Shown: positions 8,502 through 17,271 of the stretch, in pieces
How positions within the stretch are numbered: the stretch's first letter is position 1
How the letters are laid out: the number at the start of each line of letters is the position of its first letter
Source of the DNA: Cytobacillus massiliigabonensis
GTDB taxonomy: Bacteria > Bacillota > Bacilli > Bacillales > Cytobacillaceae
DNA: 64,000 nucleotides
Direction of reading: 5' to 3'
Assembly: GCF_900199725.1 (NCBI RefSeq)
Contig: NZ_LT904902.1
Coordinates: 466,659-530,658 of the forward strand
Made by a program: the position numbers and the translations under genes
The notes under the pieces: generated by a model
Database searches by the model: none
Seen by the model: only the letters and a program-made list of their open reading frames with translations
What the model was told of the DNA's origin: nothing

Positions 8502-8515
8502 TGAACCAAAGTTCA
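8502..8515. promoter_or_regulatory. TetR-type palindrome, copy 4
   Basis: TGAACCAAAGTTCA, perfect five-base arms, 51 bases from copy 3 and 57 bases before the DUF2187-type gene. Its placement would allow repression of both divergent genes. Confidence 0.6.
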
Positions 8516-8571
8516 TGTTTTTTCAATTATCATAGATTTCCGATCTCAAATTAGATAGGGGAATGTTGAAA

Positions 8572-8808
8572 ATGTCCACAAGTAAAATAGCTAACGAAGG
8601 GGATCAAGTTCGTTTTAAACGGAACAATCATTCGATTAATGGAGAAGTGATTAAGGTGAAAGAATCGAGTGTAATTGTACAAATTAGCCCTTCAGATGCA
8701 GAACAAATCAAAATTGATACACTCTATACCGTTGTGTCTCATCGGAATTATAAGCTATTGAATACAAACAAGCATTTGTCATTTTCAGACTCAGTAGAGA
8801 ATTTGTGA
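8572..8808 (+). CDS. DUF2187 / YkvS-like small protein
   Basis: A 78-residue protein resembling the short DUF2187 (YkvS) family of Bacillaceae. The pattern GDQVRFKRNNHSINGEVIKV, then SSVIVQIS, looks like a small KOW/SH3-like beta barrel; the C-terminus (SFSDSVENL) is extra. The ATG at 8572 is used because AGGGG lies nine to ten bases upstream; the in-frame ATG at 8563 overlaps it. It is divergent from the TetR gene with two palindromes between them. The biological role of the family is unknown. Confidence 0.7.
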   Translation: MSTSKIANEGDQVRFKRNNHSINGEVIKVKESSVIVQISPSDAEQIKIDTLYTVVSHRNYKLLNTNKHLSFSDSVENL

Positions 8809-8847
8809 ACGCAGGAAGAATATATACCTTTAAATGCTTAAACGAAA

Positions 8848-8885
8848 GACCCAATTTCTCAATAATAACCATGAGAAATTGGGTC
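8848..8885 (-). terminator. Terminator of the ABC/UROD operon
   Basis: Perfect 14-bp stem (8848-8861 with 8872-8885) followed on the minus strand by T-rich sequence. It lies just beyond the UROD-family stop codon. Confidence 0.75.
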
Positions 8886-8908
8886 TCGGCCAGAAATAAA
8901 TCTATTTA

Positions 8909-9925
8909 TTAGTTTATCGATTTTTTTAAGATCCAAAGTGCCTCATCAGATGCGTTTATTGGAATGGAGCAATTAGGTGCAAGTATAAATGGATGATCAT
9001 TCATTATTTTTAAGGCACTTGATGCTTGCTCTTGTATCTTTTTAATGTCATTTGATGCAAATAAGGTGTGATCAATCCCGCCGACTTTTGTTACATTCAA
9101 TCCTCCTTCTAAGGAAAGGTTCCCTTCAGCCTCTGTATCCCAACTAATTCCATCTATCCGATAATCATTAAATCTTTCTGGATGTGCATGTTTTCCACAT
9201 GTGTGAAGAATAACTTTCCTTCGACTAGCAGCATCTAAGACAATAGAATCATATGGTCTCGAAAATTCATTAAACGATGATTCATCGAACAACTCTGGAT
9301 GTGCTGTTCCTGTAACAGCATAGAAAACCCCATCGATTCCAGCATTGTAAAGTCCCTCTATGTAGTCCGCAAGTGTCAAAGAAATCGCATGTAATGCATG
9401 ATGAACTCCTGCTCGATTTTCAATAAACAGATCGTTGAGAGACAATGGTTTATCACTGCCATACACAGTTTCATTAATATAAGGCGACCTGCCTGCTAAG
9501 AATAATAGTATTGTTAAGGGAGAAAATACTGTTTGGACAAGTGGAGTATCAGGCAGCCCTTCCCGTATTTGTTTGCATGCATATAATTGCTCGATTAATG
9601 GAAATGAGGAAACAGCTTTTATTGATGTAATTTTCCAAAGGTCTTCTGGCTTTTTAATCGAAGCATGTGTTTGTTTAGGGAATACATTTCGATAATCTTG
9701 GAAATTATATTCATTTCCCCAAACCTCGCTATAATATGTCGCTCGCGGATTAATCTTAACCCAATCCCAGTCATACTTCTTTGTAAAAGAGATCGTAGCT
9801 TTTGCAAAATCCTCCGCTTCTTGCTCCCTTTCAATAAAATGCATCCAACCGCTTACAATCGGACGATCAGCCTTCTCCCCAGATAAAATTGCCTCAAAAC
9901 GATTTTTACAATTCCAATGACCCAT
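8909..9925 (-). CDS. UROD-family protein, probable zinc thiol methyltransferase-like enzyme
   Basis: A 338-residue protein of the uroporphyrinogen decarboxylase/MtaA superfamily. The N-terminal NRFEAILSGEKADRPIVSGW and the NAGIDGVFYAV segment are family-like. Unlike heme-pathway HemE, it has HTCG (H241, C243) and a later cysteine (C319, APNCSIP). This is the H-x-C...C zinc-ligand layout of corrinoid:thiol methyltransferases such as MtaA/MtbA. It is therefore more likely to transfer a methyl or similar group from or to a thiol than to decarboxylate uroporphyrinogen. It is the last gene of the operon, after a complete polar amino acid importer, suggesting that it acts on the imported compound. 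No corrinoid protein is nearby. Confidence 0.7.
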   Translation of the reverse strand: MGHWNCKNRFEAILSGEKADRPIVSGWMHFIEREQEAEDFAKATISFTKKYDWDWVKINPRATYYSEVWGNEYNFQDYRNVFPKQTHASIKKPEDLWKITSIKAVSSFPLIEQLYACKQIREGLPDTPLVQTVFSPLTILLFLAGRSPYINETVYGSDKPLSLNDLFIENRAGVHHALHAISLTLADYIEGLYNAGIDGVFYAVTGTAHPELFDESSFNEFSRPYDSIVLDAASRRKVILHTCGKHAHPERFNDYRIDGISWDTEAEGNLSLEGGLNVTKVGGIDHTLFASNDIKKIQEQASSALKIMNDHPFILAPNCSIPINASDEALWILKKSIN

Positions 9926-9952
9926 CTATAACTTCCTCCCATTCACAAACAG

Positions 9953-10708
9953 CTAAATATAATAAGTAAAGTCCTCTGGCAATACCCTCTTTAAAAACCT
10001 TCTCGTTCGTTCTTCCTTTGGATGGACGAAAATATCCTTTGGAGAGCCCTCTTCTACAACAACTCCTTCATCCATAAAGATCACTCGGTTAGCTACATCT
10101 TTTGCAAAAGTCATTTCATGTGTAACAACTAACATCGTTGTTCCCTCATTTGCTATATTCTTCATTACTGTTAATACCTCGCCAACTAACTCGGGATCAA
10201 GTGCAGAAGTTGGTTCATCAAAAAGAATGATATCGGGATTAATCGCCACCGCCCTTGCAATGCCAACTCTCTGCTGCTGTCCTCCTGATAGCTCAATAGG
10301 ATAGGCATTGTATTTATCCGACAAACCTACTTTATCTAAAGCATTTTTACCAAGCGTATCCGCTTCCGCTTTTGGCATTTTTCTCCCAATAATCAGTCCC
10401 TCAGTTACATTTTCTAACGCTGTTTTATTATTAAATAGATTGTAATTTTGAAAGACGAAGGCTGTCTTCTTTCTTACTAATTGGATTTGCCTCTTGGATG
10501 CTGATTTCAAGTTTAGTTCTATCCCGTCAAAAACTGCTTGCCCCTGGTCTGCTTTTTCAAGAAAGTTGATGCATCTAAGCAACGTTGTTTTCCCTGAACC
10601 GCTTGGTCCAAGTATGACGACAACATCACCTTTATCTATTCTTAGGTCTACATCTTTTAAAATTTTATTTTCACCAAATGATTTATGGATATTTTTAATT
10701 TCCAGCAT
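9953..10708 (-). CDS. Polar amino acid ABC importer, ATP-binding subunit
   Basis: A 251-residue GlnQ/TcyN/YxeO-type ATPase. Walker A is GPSGSGKTT, the Q-loop region is [10 protein letters not shown], the signature [14 protein letters not shown], and Walker [16 protein letters not shown], followed by the switch VVTHEM. The ATG at 10708 ([12 protein letters not shown]) is chosen because AGGAGG is eight bases upstream; an in-frame TTG seven codons earlier lies before that site. It follows the second permease gene closely. It probably powers uptake of a polar or sulfur-containing amino acid. Confidence 0.9.
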   Translation of the reverse strand: MLEIKNIHKSFGENKILKDVDLRIDKGDVVVILGPSGSGKTTLLRCINFLEKADQGQAVFDGIELNLKSASKRQIQLVRKKTAFVFQNYNLFNNKTALENVTEGLIIGRKMPKAEADTLGKNALDKVGLSDKYNAYPIELSGGQQQRVGIARAVAINPDIILFDEPTSALDPELVGEVLTVMKNIANEGTTMLVVTHEMTFAKDVANRVIFMDEGVVVEEGSPKDIFVHPKEERTRRFLKRVLPEDFTYYI

Positions 10709-10731
10709 CCTGACCACCTCCTGATTCAATT

Positions 10732-11445
10732 TCAGACATTTACTGCCTTATACTTTATTAACCGTTTTTCATAACGCTTGAATGCATATTCTACTAAGCT
10801 GCACAAAATTAAATAGACTAAAAAAATATCGATATAGGCTTCAACATAATTGTAGCCCACATTGGCAGCCACTTTTGCTTTTAAAGTAATTTCTTGCAGG
10901 GACATGGCATAGCCTAAAGAGGTTGCTTTTATCAAATTAACGGTTGCAGTGCAAATGTTTGGCAATGCGACAACTAATGTCTGAGGGATAATAATCCTTC
11001 TAAAGGCTTGCACATTTGTTAAGCCAACTGACTGTGCAGCTTCCAGCTGTCCTTTACTCACAGTATTTATTGCCGAACGAAACACTTCAATTAAGATCGC
11101 CGTCGTATTAAAGGAAAAAACGATGAATGCGTACCAAATCGGATGTACATCGTAAACATTCATTTCGAAGTTATATTTAGTAAATATCGAATCTAGCAAT
11201 AAAGGGATACTGCTATATACAATAAAAATTTGAACAATAATTGGCGTTCCTCTTACAAAAGAAACGTATATTTGTGCAAATCGATGCAATACCGGAATTC
11301 GATTGATTCTTGTTAAAGCAAGTATAAAGCCTAACGGGAGAGCAACCAGTAAAGCTACTATTGTGATGATTAATGCGATTGGCACCCCTGATAATGCAAC
11401 AAAAAATGTATCAACCAAAAATTTATAATCAAGACCTTCAGACAC
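10732..11445 (-). CDS. Polar amino acid ABC importer, permease 2
   Basis: A 237-residue HisM/GlnP-type permease with about five membrane helices. The EAA loop is [24 protein letters not shown], the contact for the ATPase. It starts at GTG behind AAGGTGG, 12 bases after the first permease. Resemblance to TcyL/TcyM/YxeN points to a small polar or sulfur amino acid. Together with the adjacent permease it would form the membrane heterodimer. Confidence 0.88.
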   Translation of the reverse strand: MSEGLDYKFLVDTFFVALSGVPIALIITIVALLVALPLGFILALTRINRIPVLHRFAQIYVSFVRGTPIIVQIFIVYSSIPLLLDSIFTKYNFEMNVYDVHPIWYAFIVFSFNTTAILIEVFRSAINTVSKGQLEAAQSVGLTNVQAFRRIIIPQTLVVALPNICTATVNLIKATSLGYAMSLQEITLKAKVAANVGYNYVEAYIDIFLVYLILCSLVEYAFKRYEKRLIKYKAVNV

Positions 11446-11457
11446 GTTTACACCACC

Positions 11458-12165
11458 TTACAACACTTTCAATGATTGTTTTCCTTTACTAAATACCCTT
11501 TCTAATTTTAAAAAGAATTGCTCAATCGCAATGGAAAGGACCCAGTAAATGATAGATAGTGCTAGAAAAATTTCTAACGCATGAGCATTGTAGTTACTTG
11601 CAATAATAAGATTAGCCTTCCCTACTATATCAATTAACCCGATTGTATAAGCTAAAGCGCCTTCCTGAAGAAGTGCCAGCAAGCTATTTCCAAAGTTAGG
11701 AAGTGCAACAACGAATGCCTGAGGAAAAATAATTCTCCTGTAAGCTTGGATATTGCTTAAACCTGCACTGACAGCCGCTTCAAATTGCCCTTTATCAATT
11801 GATTCATATGCTGAGCGAATGACCTCGGACATTAGCGCACCAAATTGAAGTGAAAAAGTAACAATGACAAAAATAGCTTTGTCAATGTTATTTAGGTTCA
11901 TGCCAAAATTATTGCCAATGGCTGGGATCCCATAATAAACTAAGAACAGGAGAACAATGGAAGGTGTACATCTTAATATAGTTATATAACCATTGGCAAA
12001 GTTTCTAGCAATCTTACTTTTTCCTAATTTGGCAGCTGCTAAGACAAATCCTATGATTGTACCAAATAAAACAGATAAACACGCAACCATGAATGTCACC
12101 TTTAAAAAGGGAAGCAACATTGGTATAGATTGAAGAATATAAGCTGCATCAAAATACTTTTCCAT
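11458..12165 (-). CDS. Polar amino acid ABC importer, permease 1
   Basis: A 235-residue HisQ/GlnP-type permease with five or so helices. Its EAA loop is GQFEAAVSAGLSNIQAYRRIIFPQ, closely parallel to its partner's, so the pair arose by duplication. ATG start behind GGGAGG. Gene order is binding protein, permease, permease, ATPase, UROD-like enzyme, all on the minus strand with short gaps. This indicates one transcript from the promoter at 13138-13166. Confidence 0.88.
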   Translation of the reverse strand: MEKYFDAAYILQSIPMLLPFLKVTFMVACLSVLFGTIIGFVLAAAKLGKSKIARNFANGYITILRCTPSIVLLFLVYYGIPAIGNNFGMNLNNIDKAIFVIVTFSLQFGALMSEVIRSAYESIDKGQFEAAVSAGLSNIQAYRRIIFPQAFVVALPNFGNSLLALLQEGALAYTIGLIDIVGKANLIIASNYNAHALEIFLALSIIYWVLSIAIEQFFLKLERVFSKGKQSLKVL

Positions 12166-12201
12166 AATTCCTCCCTATCCGCTTTTTTCTTAGCTCCATT
12201 A

Positions 12202-13071
12202 CTATCTATTTACTTTATCCAATACCTCAAATAAATCTCTTCCATAAAATTCAACGCTAAATTCATTTGTCTTCTTTTCCTCCTTCAGCTGCTTTACAGC
12301 TTCATCGTAGGCATCTGAAAATTCCTGCTCCTTTTTATTGAATAGCGGCCAAGTTTTAATCACAGCGAACTCATTATATACAACATCATTTTTCAAATGA
12401 TGGTATGGACCATCATCAGCAGTTACTTGTTTTTCAAAAGGTCCTTCAATCATTACTCCTCCGTCTACACGGCCTTCATTGACCCATTGAACAACATCAA
12501 CTGAAAATTCATCACCTGCTTTTAGCTTTACCTTATTATTTGGATTAGCTATGTTATATTCATCAATAATCGTATATTGAGCGTTATTTGCAGCGATTGG
12601 AGCTAGTGTGAATCCAGCTGAGGCAAAGTCTGCCAAACTTTTAATATTCTCATTTTCTTTTTTTAGTACGAGACCGGCACTGCTTAACCCTATGAATTCT
12701 TTTGGATATATAAATTTCTCCGTTCTTTCTTGCGTCCAGAATGCATTCTTTACTCCAACCTGATATTTACCTTGTTCCACACCTATCAATAGGTCATCAC
12801 TTGACGTTCCAACATACTCGAATGCATACTCCGGGAGTAGTTCATCCACCATTTTCATTACTTCCACATCATATCCAGTTGGATTCCCATTTTCATCTAT
12901 CCATGACATCGGTTTTGATGCTTGGTCATAGGCAACTTTCACTTTTCTGACGTCAGACTGATTATCAGATGATCCTCCAGACTCTGTACTAGAATTTGAA
13001 GCTGATCCACATCCTGCCAATATCATTGCAAATGCAAATCCTGTTACAAAAGTTTTTAAAACTATTTTCAT
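12202..13071 (-). CDS. Amino acid ABC importer, substrate-binding lipoprotein
   Basis: A 289-residue SBP_bac_3-type binding protein. It opens with a lipoprotein signal peptide (MKIVLKTFVTGF, lipobox LAGC) and a Ser/Asn/Gly-rich linker. The mature domain starts with VKVAYDQASKPMSWIDENG and the characteristic PTGYDVEVMK. The ATG at 13071 is preferred because AAGGGTG is six bases upstream; ATG codons further up would precede the signal peptide with charged residues. It is the first gene of the importer operon. The ligand is not readable; relatives such as TcyJ and YxeM bind cystine or modified cysteine. Confidence 0.87.
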   Translation of the reverse strand: MKIVLKTFVTGFAFAMILAGCGSASNSSTESGGSSDNQSDVRKVKVAYDQASKPMSWIDENGNPTGYDVEVMKMVDELLPEYAFEYVGTSSDDLLIGVEQGKYQVGVKNAFWTQERTEKFIYPKEFIGLSSAGLVLKKENENIKSLADFASAGFTLAPIAANNAQYTIIDEYNIANPNNKVKLKAGDEFSVDVVQWVNEGRVDGGVMIEGPFEKQVTADDGPYHHLKNDVVYNEFAVIKTWPLFNKKEQEFSDAYDEAVKQLKEEKKTNEFSVEFYGRDLFEVLDKVNR

Positions 13072-13137
13072 TATTTTCACCCTTTCATAATAAATACCCA
13101 TAAAACACAGTTGTTTAATCGGAATAATATAAATAAG

Positions 13138-13166
13138 ATATTAACATTCTCTAAATTTTCCGTCAA
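13138..13166 (-). promoter_or_regulatory. SigA-type promoter of the ABC/UROD operon
   Basis: TTGACG (13161-13166) and TAATAT (13138-13143) separated by 17 bases, upstream of the binding-protein gene. No S-box, T-box or other RNA leader was recognised between it and the start codon. Confidence 0.6.
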
Positions 13167-13191
13167 TTACTTTTCTGAAAAATATTATCAA

Positions 13192-13223
13192 TAAAAAACG
13201 ACACCCTTTTCAGAGTATCGTTT
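13192..13223 (-). terminator. Terminator of the 44-residue exported peptide gene
   Basis: Stem of 11 bp including wobble pairs (13196-13205 side with 13213-13223), then a T run on the minus strand. It begins directly after the stop codon of the small gene. Confidence 0.75.
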
Positions 13224-13358
13224 CTATTTTATTTGAATGACAGCCTCGTTTAGGCATGTTTCTTCCGGTGGATTTCCTTTTTTTGCAATGGCATAAATCG
13301 ATGGGCTCAAAGTTGCAAGTGTAACAATAAAAATGAGTGAAATGTATAACTTTTTCAA
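13224..13358 (-). CDS. Small putative secreted peptide (44 residues)
   Basis: A short reading frame starting at TTG with AAGGAG nine bases upstream, and followed immediately by a terminator, so it has every part of a small gene. The product has a signal-peptide-like N-terminus: KK, a hydrophobic core LYISLIFIVTLATL, then a possible cleavage site near SPSIYA. About 20 polar residues follow (AIAKKGNPPEETC, then LNEAVIQIK), including one cysteine. Size and layout recall Phr-type pre-peptides, but no Rap gene is nearby and the sequence is not one I know. It could be a signalling peptide or a small exported protein. Confidence 0.6.
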   Translation of the reverse strand: MKKLYISLIFIVTLATLSPSIYAIAKKGNPPEETCLNEAVIQIK

Positions 13359-13421
13359 TTGCTTATTCTCCTTTGCCTATATTTTTTCCAATTTAGTATT
13401 CGCACAAGCTATTTTCTTATA

Positions 13422-13468
13422 CAAAAAAAAATCATGCAGGGTTTATCCATCAGGATGCTCTACATGAA
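13422..13468 (-). terminator. Terminator of the PAS-GGDEF gene
   Basis: Outer stem 13432-13441 with 13459-13468 (one mismatch, one wobble) followed on the minus strand by a run of T. It lies just past the diguanylate cyclase stop. Confidence 0.75.
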
Positions 13469-13485
13469 ATAGCTACAGTTCATTT

Positions 13486-15150
13486 TTATTTAATCCGATA
13501 CGTATTCCTTCCAGCTCTTTTTGCTTCATATAGTGCAATATCAGCCGTCTTTAGTATACTTGATTCCGTTGTATATTTATCAGATACAATGGCAATGCCC
13601 ATACTAGTTGTAATTTTAAACTCATGATCATGAATGTTCCAAGGCTTATCCATGGTTCTTCGAATTTCCTCTGCCATTGCCGCTACATCATTTTCTGACT
13701 GTCTATTGGGTAAAAGGACAGTGAATTCATCCCCGCCAAGTCGTGAAACCATTTCATCATCTTGAAGACATTTACTAACCCTCTTGCTAAATTCTACTAG
13801 AACTTCATCACCAATATCATGACCCATTTCGTCATTTATACTTTTAAAATGATCAATATCCATTATGATGACAGAAAATCCTTTTTTATTTTTCCGTAAC
13901 TCACTTAATGTATGTGTTAGTTTTTCTTTGAATAGGCGGCGATTCGGCAAATTGGTTAATGAATCATGAAAGGCAATATGTTTCAGCTTCATTTCGTATT
14001 CTTTTTGCAGGTGAATGTCTCTTGTCACACACACCATATGTATGAATTGGCTTTTACTGTCAAATACAGGGGTTCCACTTAGTTCACACCAAATCCAGCC
14101 TTTTGTTTTGTGTTTGTTCAGCACTTGCAGCTTCCATGATTTTTCACTTTTTATAGATAGTAACACCGATTCCCACAATTGATCCTTATGTTCTAAATGA
14201 ATATTATGAAAAAAATATTTTCCTAAGTATTCTTCTTTATTAAAACCTAGCACAGTCTTATATGAGGGTGATACGTAAATAATCTTTCCCTTTTCATCAA
14301 GCATTGTTATTAAATCTTGCGAGTTTTCTGCAATAATTCTAAAACGCTGTTCACTTTCCTGATACATTTTTAAAATCATTAATTGTTCGGTAACATCTTT
14401 TAAAATCCAATAGATGCCAACCACATCACCATTAACGATTGTCGGTGTGAATTTTGCAATTACTTCTACACGGTTGCCAGATTTATTTGTAATAGCAATA
14501 TTGATATGCTGATTTTTCCCTTCGACTGCACGATTAAAACTATCCATTGTTGTATTTATATGTTCAACAGCAACCAGAGAAATAAAATTAGAATCGATTA
14601 GGCTATTTGCATCATAGCCAGTCACATCTTGTACAGCAGCATTGCCTTTTATGATCTCACCATTCCTATTAATTGAAAAAATAGCATCTTCATTAAATTC
14701 ATACAAGGAACGATAGCGCTGTTTGCTTTCAAGAAGACTGTCCCAATAGCTTTTTAATTCAAATTCACCCCATTTTTTCTCTGTTACGTCATGAACAAGT
14801 GCAACGATATGTGTACATTTGTTTGATTCATCGAAAAGAGGAGATAGTGTTATTTCTGAGTAATACATTTCACCTAAAAGAGAAGTGTTTGAGTCTTCAT
14901 ATGTTACACTTTCAAGGCTAATAACAACTTTTTTATATTGTTCAATTAAAAAATCCGCTCTTTCAGCAGTATATACATCTTGTATTGATTGTCCGATTAC
15001 ATTTCTAGTAAGTCCTGTTTTCTCCATAGCCGCACGGTTCATATAAACATAGACAAATTCCAAGTCATTAATAACCTTCACGATGAAGACACTTTCTTTA
15101 ATCCCTTCCATTAAGACACTATTTAATAAATCCCCTTTGATTTCAAACAT
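13486..15150 (-). CDS. Multi-PAS diguanylate cyclase
   Basis: A 554-residue cytoplasmic c-di-GMP synthase with no transmembrane segment. Three PAS domains (about residues 10-125, 140-255 and 265-385) precede a GGDEF domain with metal residues in MDIDHFKSIND and an intact GGDEF at 472-476. The expected RxxD inhibitory site before it reads QDDE, so product inhibition through the I-site is probably absent. ATG start behind AAGGGTG. The PAS domains probably sense a small ligand, redox state or gas; HNIHLEHKDQ and WCELSGTPVFD are typical PAS3-type segments. It is a separate transcription unit from the GGDEF-EAL gene upstream, which has its own terminator. Confidence 0.88.
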   Translation of the reverse strand: MFEIKGDLLNSVLMEGIKESVFIVKVINDLEFVYVYMNRAAMEKTGLTRNVIGQSIQDVYTAERADFLIEQYKKVVISLESVTYEDSNTSLLGEMYYSEITLSPLFDESNKCTHIVALVHDVTEKKWGEFELKSYWDSLLESKQRYRSLYEFNEDAIFSINRNGEIIKGNAAVQDVTGYDANSLIDSNFISLVAVEHINTTMDSFNRAVEGKNQHINIAITNKSGNRVEVIAKFTPTIVNGDVVGIYWILKDVTEQLMILKMYQESEQRFRIIAENSQDLITMLDEKGKIIYVSPSYKTVLGFNKEEYLGKYFFHNIHLEHKDQLWESVLLSIKSEKSWKLQVLNKHKTKGWIWCELSGTPVFDSKSQFIHMVCVTRDIHLQKEYEMKLKHIAFHDSLTNLPNRRLFKEKLTHTLSELRKNKKGFSVIIMDIDHFKSINDEMGHDIGDEVLVEFSKRVSKCLQDDEMVSRLGGDEFTVLLPNRQSENDVAAMAEEIRRTMDKPWNIHDHEFKITTSMGIAIVSDKYTTESSILKTADIALYEAKRAGRNTYRIK

Positions 15151-15317
15151 TAATCATCACCCTTCTTAATCTTCTTCTACTAAAATATTTTATTTATCCC
15201 TTTTATAATGAGGATAATAATATTTAACCTTTTTCTTTCAGAATAATACTACACATTTTCAATATCCTTAGCAATAACTAAAAAGGATCATATTTTTTCA
15301 TTATTAAACTTTCCAAT

Positions 15318-15343
15318 AAAAAAAGACCATGTAAGGTCTTTTT
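15318..15343 (-). terminator. Terminator of the GGDEF-EAL gene
   Basis: Stem 15320-15328 with 15335-15343, loop of six, flanked by A and T runs. Located 30 bases past the stop codon. Confidence 0.85.
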
Positions 15344-15373
15344 CTGCAAAGTTGAAAATTATCATAGGCTAAT

Positions 15374-17203
15374 TTAATTCAGTATTTTATCATTTCTGTT
15401 TATTTTTGTTATTTCAATACAAGTACCTATTACTTCAATAACCTTTCCGCCCTTGCGAATCGGACGTAATGAGGCAATATAATGAACCCCATTTAGCTTT
15501 CCTTGATATAAGACATTTTCCTCCCCGTCCCATGCTCTTTGGTAAAATTTCGTTTTTTCCAAGGCATTGCTAATTGGAAGAAAGTCAATCGGTTCCCTTC
15601 CGATAATTTTCTCAGGAAGCAATCCCATCTGATATGTTAGCTCACCGGCACATAATGTATGGATAAACTTTTCGTCTTCTTTAATAAACTTAAAAATCAT
15701 CCCTTGCTGATGTCTGACCATATCAATTAATTCTCGCCTATCAACTTCTACAGCTTCCTCCATCCACTTTTGATTAGATAATTCTTGTGGAATCCCATAA
15801 TTAATGACAATCTGTTCAATATTCTCGTATTTATGTACAAATTCTTCAGCTGATAATGGTTTGCTAAATAAGTATCCTTGTGCCTCATTACATAAAATTC
15901 TTTGCAAAAAAATAAGGTGTTCAATTAATTCTACCCCTTCAGCAATAACTTCAAGTTTTAACTGATGAGCCATCGCAATAATTGCTTTTACAATGGTTTC
16001 GTCGTTAGAGTCGAACGTACAATTACGAACAAATGATTGATCAATTTTAAGTTTATTAATAGGAAACTCTTTTAAATAATGAAGAGAGCTATACCCTGTG
16101 CCAAAGTCATCCAAACTAATTTGCACACCTAAACCCTTTAATTCCTTCAAGAATTTTAGACCTTGTTCTGTATCCATAAGCATACTTTCAGTAATTTCAA
16201 TTTCAAGATACTCAGGCTGTAATTTCGTTTCTTCTAATATTCCTTTAATTACTTCAACAATATTCGGCTCATATAATTGACGAACAGACAGATTGACCGA
16301 CATGACTAAAGGGGGCATCCCAGCATCCTGCCACGACATGCTTTGCATGCAAGCGGTTCGTATTACCCATTCCCCAATCGGTATAATAAGCCCTGTTTCT
16401 TCAGCAAGTGGTATAAATTCGGCTGGTGAAATTAATCCTTTTTCTGGATGATTCCACCGGATTAATGCTTCTGCACCAGTAATTTTTCCTGAAGAGAGAT
16501 TCACTTTTGGCTGATAACATAGAAAGAGTTCTTCATGTTCCAATGCTTTCCTAAGGTTCATTTCTACATCTAGTTTTTCAGCCATTTGTTCTACTTGCAT
16601 GGAATGATATAATTGATACTTATTACCTTCACGTTTTGCTTGATACATGGCAGAGTCTGCTTTTTTAATTAAAGTTTCTCCATCCTTGCCATCACTCGGA
16701 TAAAAGCTAATGCCTATATTAAGTGTTGTATAAATTTCATGTTCATTTATTTCAAATGGTTTAGAAAAATAACCTAAAATAGACTCAGCATAATTAGGAA
16801 ATTTCATGCGATCCAAGTTAGGTATATATATAAGAAATTCATCTCCTCCAATCCTCGCCAACTTCCCTTCTGCGGATATACATTTCATTAATCTTTTAGA
16901 GACCTCTTGCAATAACCGATCGCCTATTCCGTGTCCCATTGTATCATTAATTGTTTTAAACCGATCTAAATCTATAAAGATAACAGCCAAACTATTTATT
17001 GATTTGTTACTTAATTCGGATTCAAGACAGTTATGAAAATGATAACGATTGGATAATCCAGTTAGCGTATCATGGGTTGTCATATATTCAATTATTTCTT
17101 CCGCTTTTCTCCGAGCTTTTATTTCAATTGTATAACGATATTTTAAATAGCTGATCAGTAATACACTCAATAAGAGTAAGCTCAGGCTTAAAGGAATTTT
17201 CAT
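15374..17203 (-). CDS. GGDEF-EAL c-di-GMP protein with C-terminal PAS domain
   Basis: A roughly 609-residue protein: one N-terminal transmembrane helix (residues 4-22), GGDEF (about 40-200), EAL (about 212-460) and a C-terminal PAS-like domain (about 490-600). GGDEF is intact at 120-124, but no RxxD I-site precedes it. The EAL residues also look complete: EALIRW (E246), NLSVRQL, EIEITES, DDFGTGYSS (D366, D367) and KLKID. It could therefore both make and degrade c-di-GMP; which activity dominates cannot be read. The second of two adjacent ATGs is six bases from GGAGG and is used here. The mRNA leader carries a c-di-GMP-I riboswitch and a terminator, giving feedback on expression. Confidence 0.9.
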   Translation of the reverse strand: MKIPLSLSLLLLSVLLISYLKYRYTIEIKARRKAEEIIEYMTTHDTLTGLSNRYHFHNCLESELSNKSINSLAVIFIDLDRFKTINDTMGHGIGDRLLQEVSKRLMKCISAEGKLARIGGDEFLIYIPNLDRMKFPNYAESILGYFSKPFEINEHEIYTTLNIGISFYPSDGKDGETLIKKADSAMYQAKREGNKYQLYHSMQVEQMAEKLDVEMNLRKALEHEELFLCYQPKVNLSSGKITGAEALIRWNHPEKGLISPAEFIPLAEETGLIIPIGEWVIRTACMQSMSWQDAGMPPLVMSVNLSVRQLYEPNIVEVIKGILEETKLQPEYLEIEITESMLMDTEQGLKFLKELKGLGVQISLDDFGTGYSSLHYLKEFPINKLKIDQSFVRNCTFDSNDETIVKAIIAMAHQLKLEVIAEGVELIEHLIFLQRILCNEAQGYLFSKPLSAEEFVHKYENIEQIVINYGIPQELSNQKWMEEAVEVDRRELIDMVRHQQGMIFKFIKEDEKFIHTLCAGELTYQMGLLPEKIIGREPIDFLPISNALEKTKFYQRAWDGEENVLYQGKLNGVHYIASLRPIRKGGKVIEVIGTCIEITKINRNDKILN

Positions 17204-17232
17204 CATGTTCCTCCAATTTTAATAATTATTCA

Positions 17233-17265
17233 TAAAAAAAAGACTAAACAAATACCGATTAGTCT
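17233..17265 (-). terminator. Riboswitch expression-platform terminator
   Basis: Stem 17242-17248 with 17258-17264 followed on the minus strand by eight T, between the aptamer and the GGDEF-EAL gene. Its 5' arm region can instead pair with the 3' end of the aptamer (ACCGAT near 17277 with ATCGGT near 17254), giving a switch. Confidence 0.8.
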
Positions 17266-17271
17266 CTAATA

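Noticed and set aside
8909-9925. Uroporphyrinogen decarboxylase HemE of heme synthesis
   Set aside because: No heme genes nearby, and the HTCG plus late cysteine pattern fits the thiol methyltransferase branch better than HemE.
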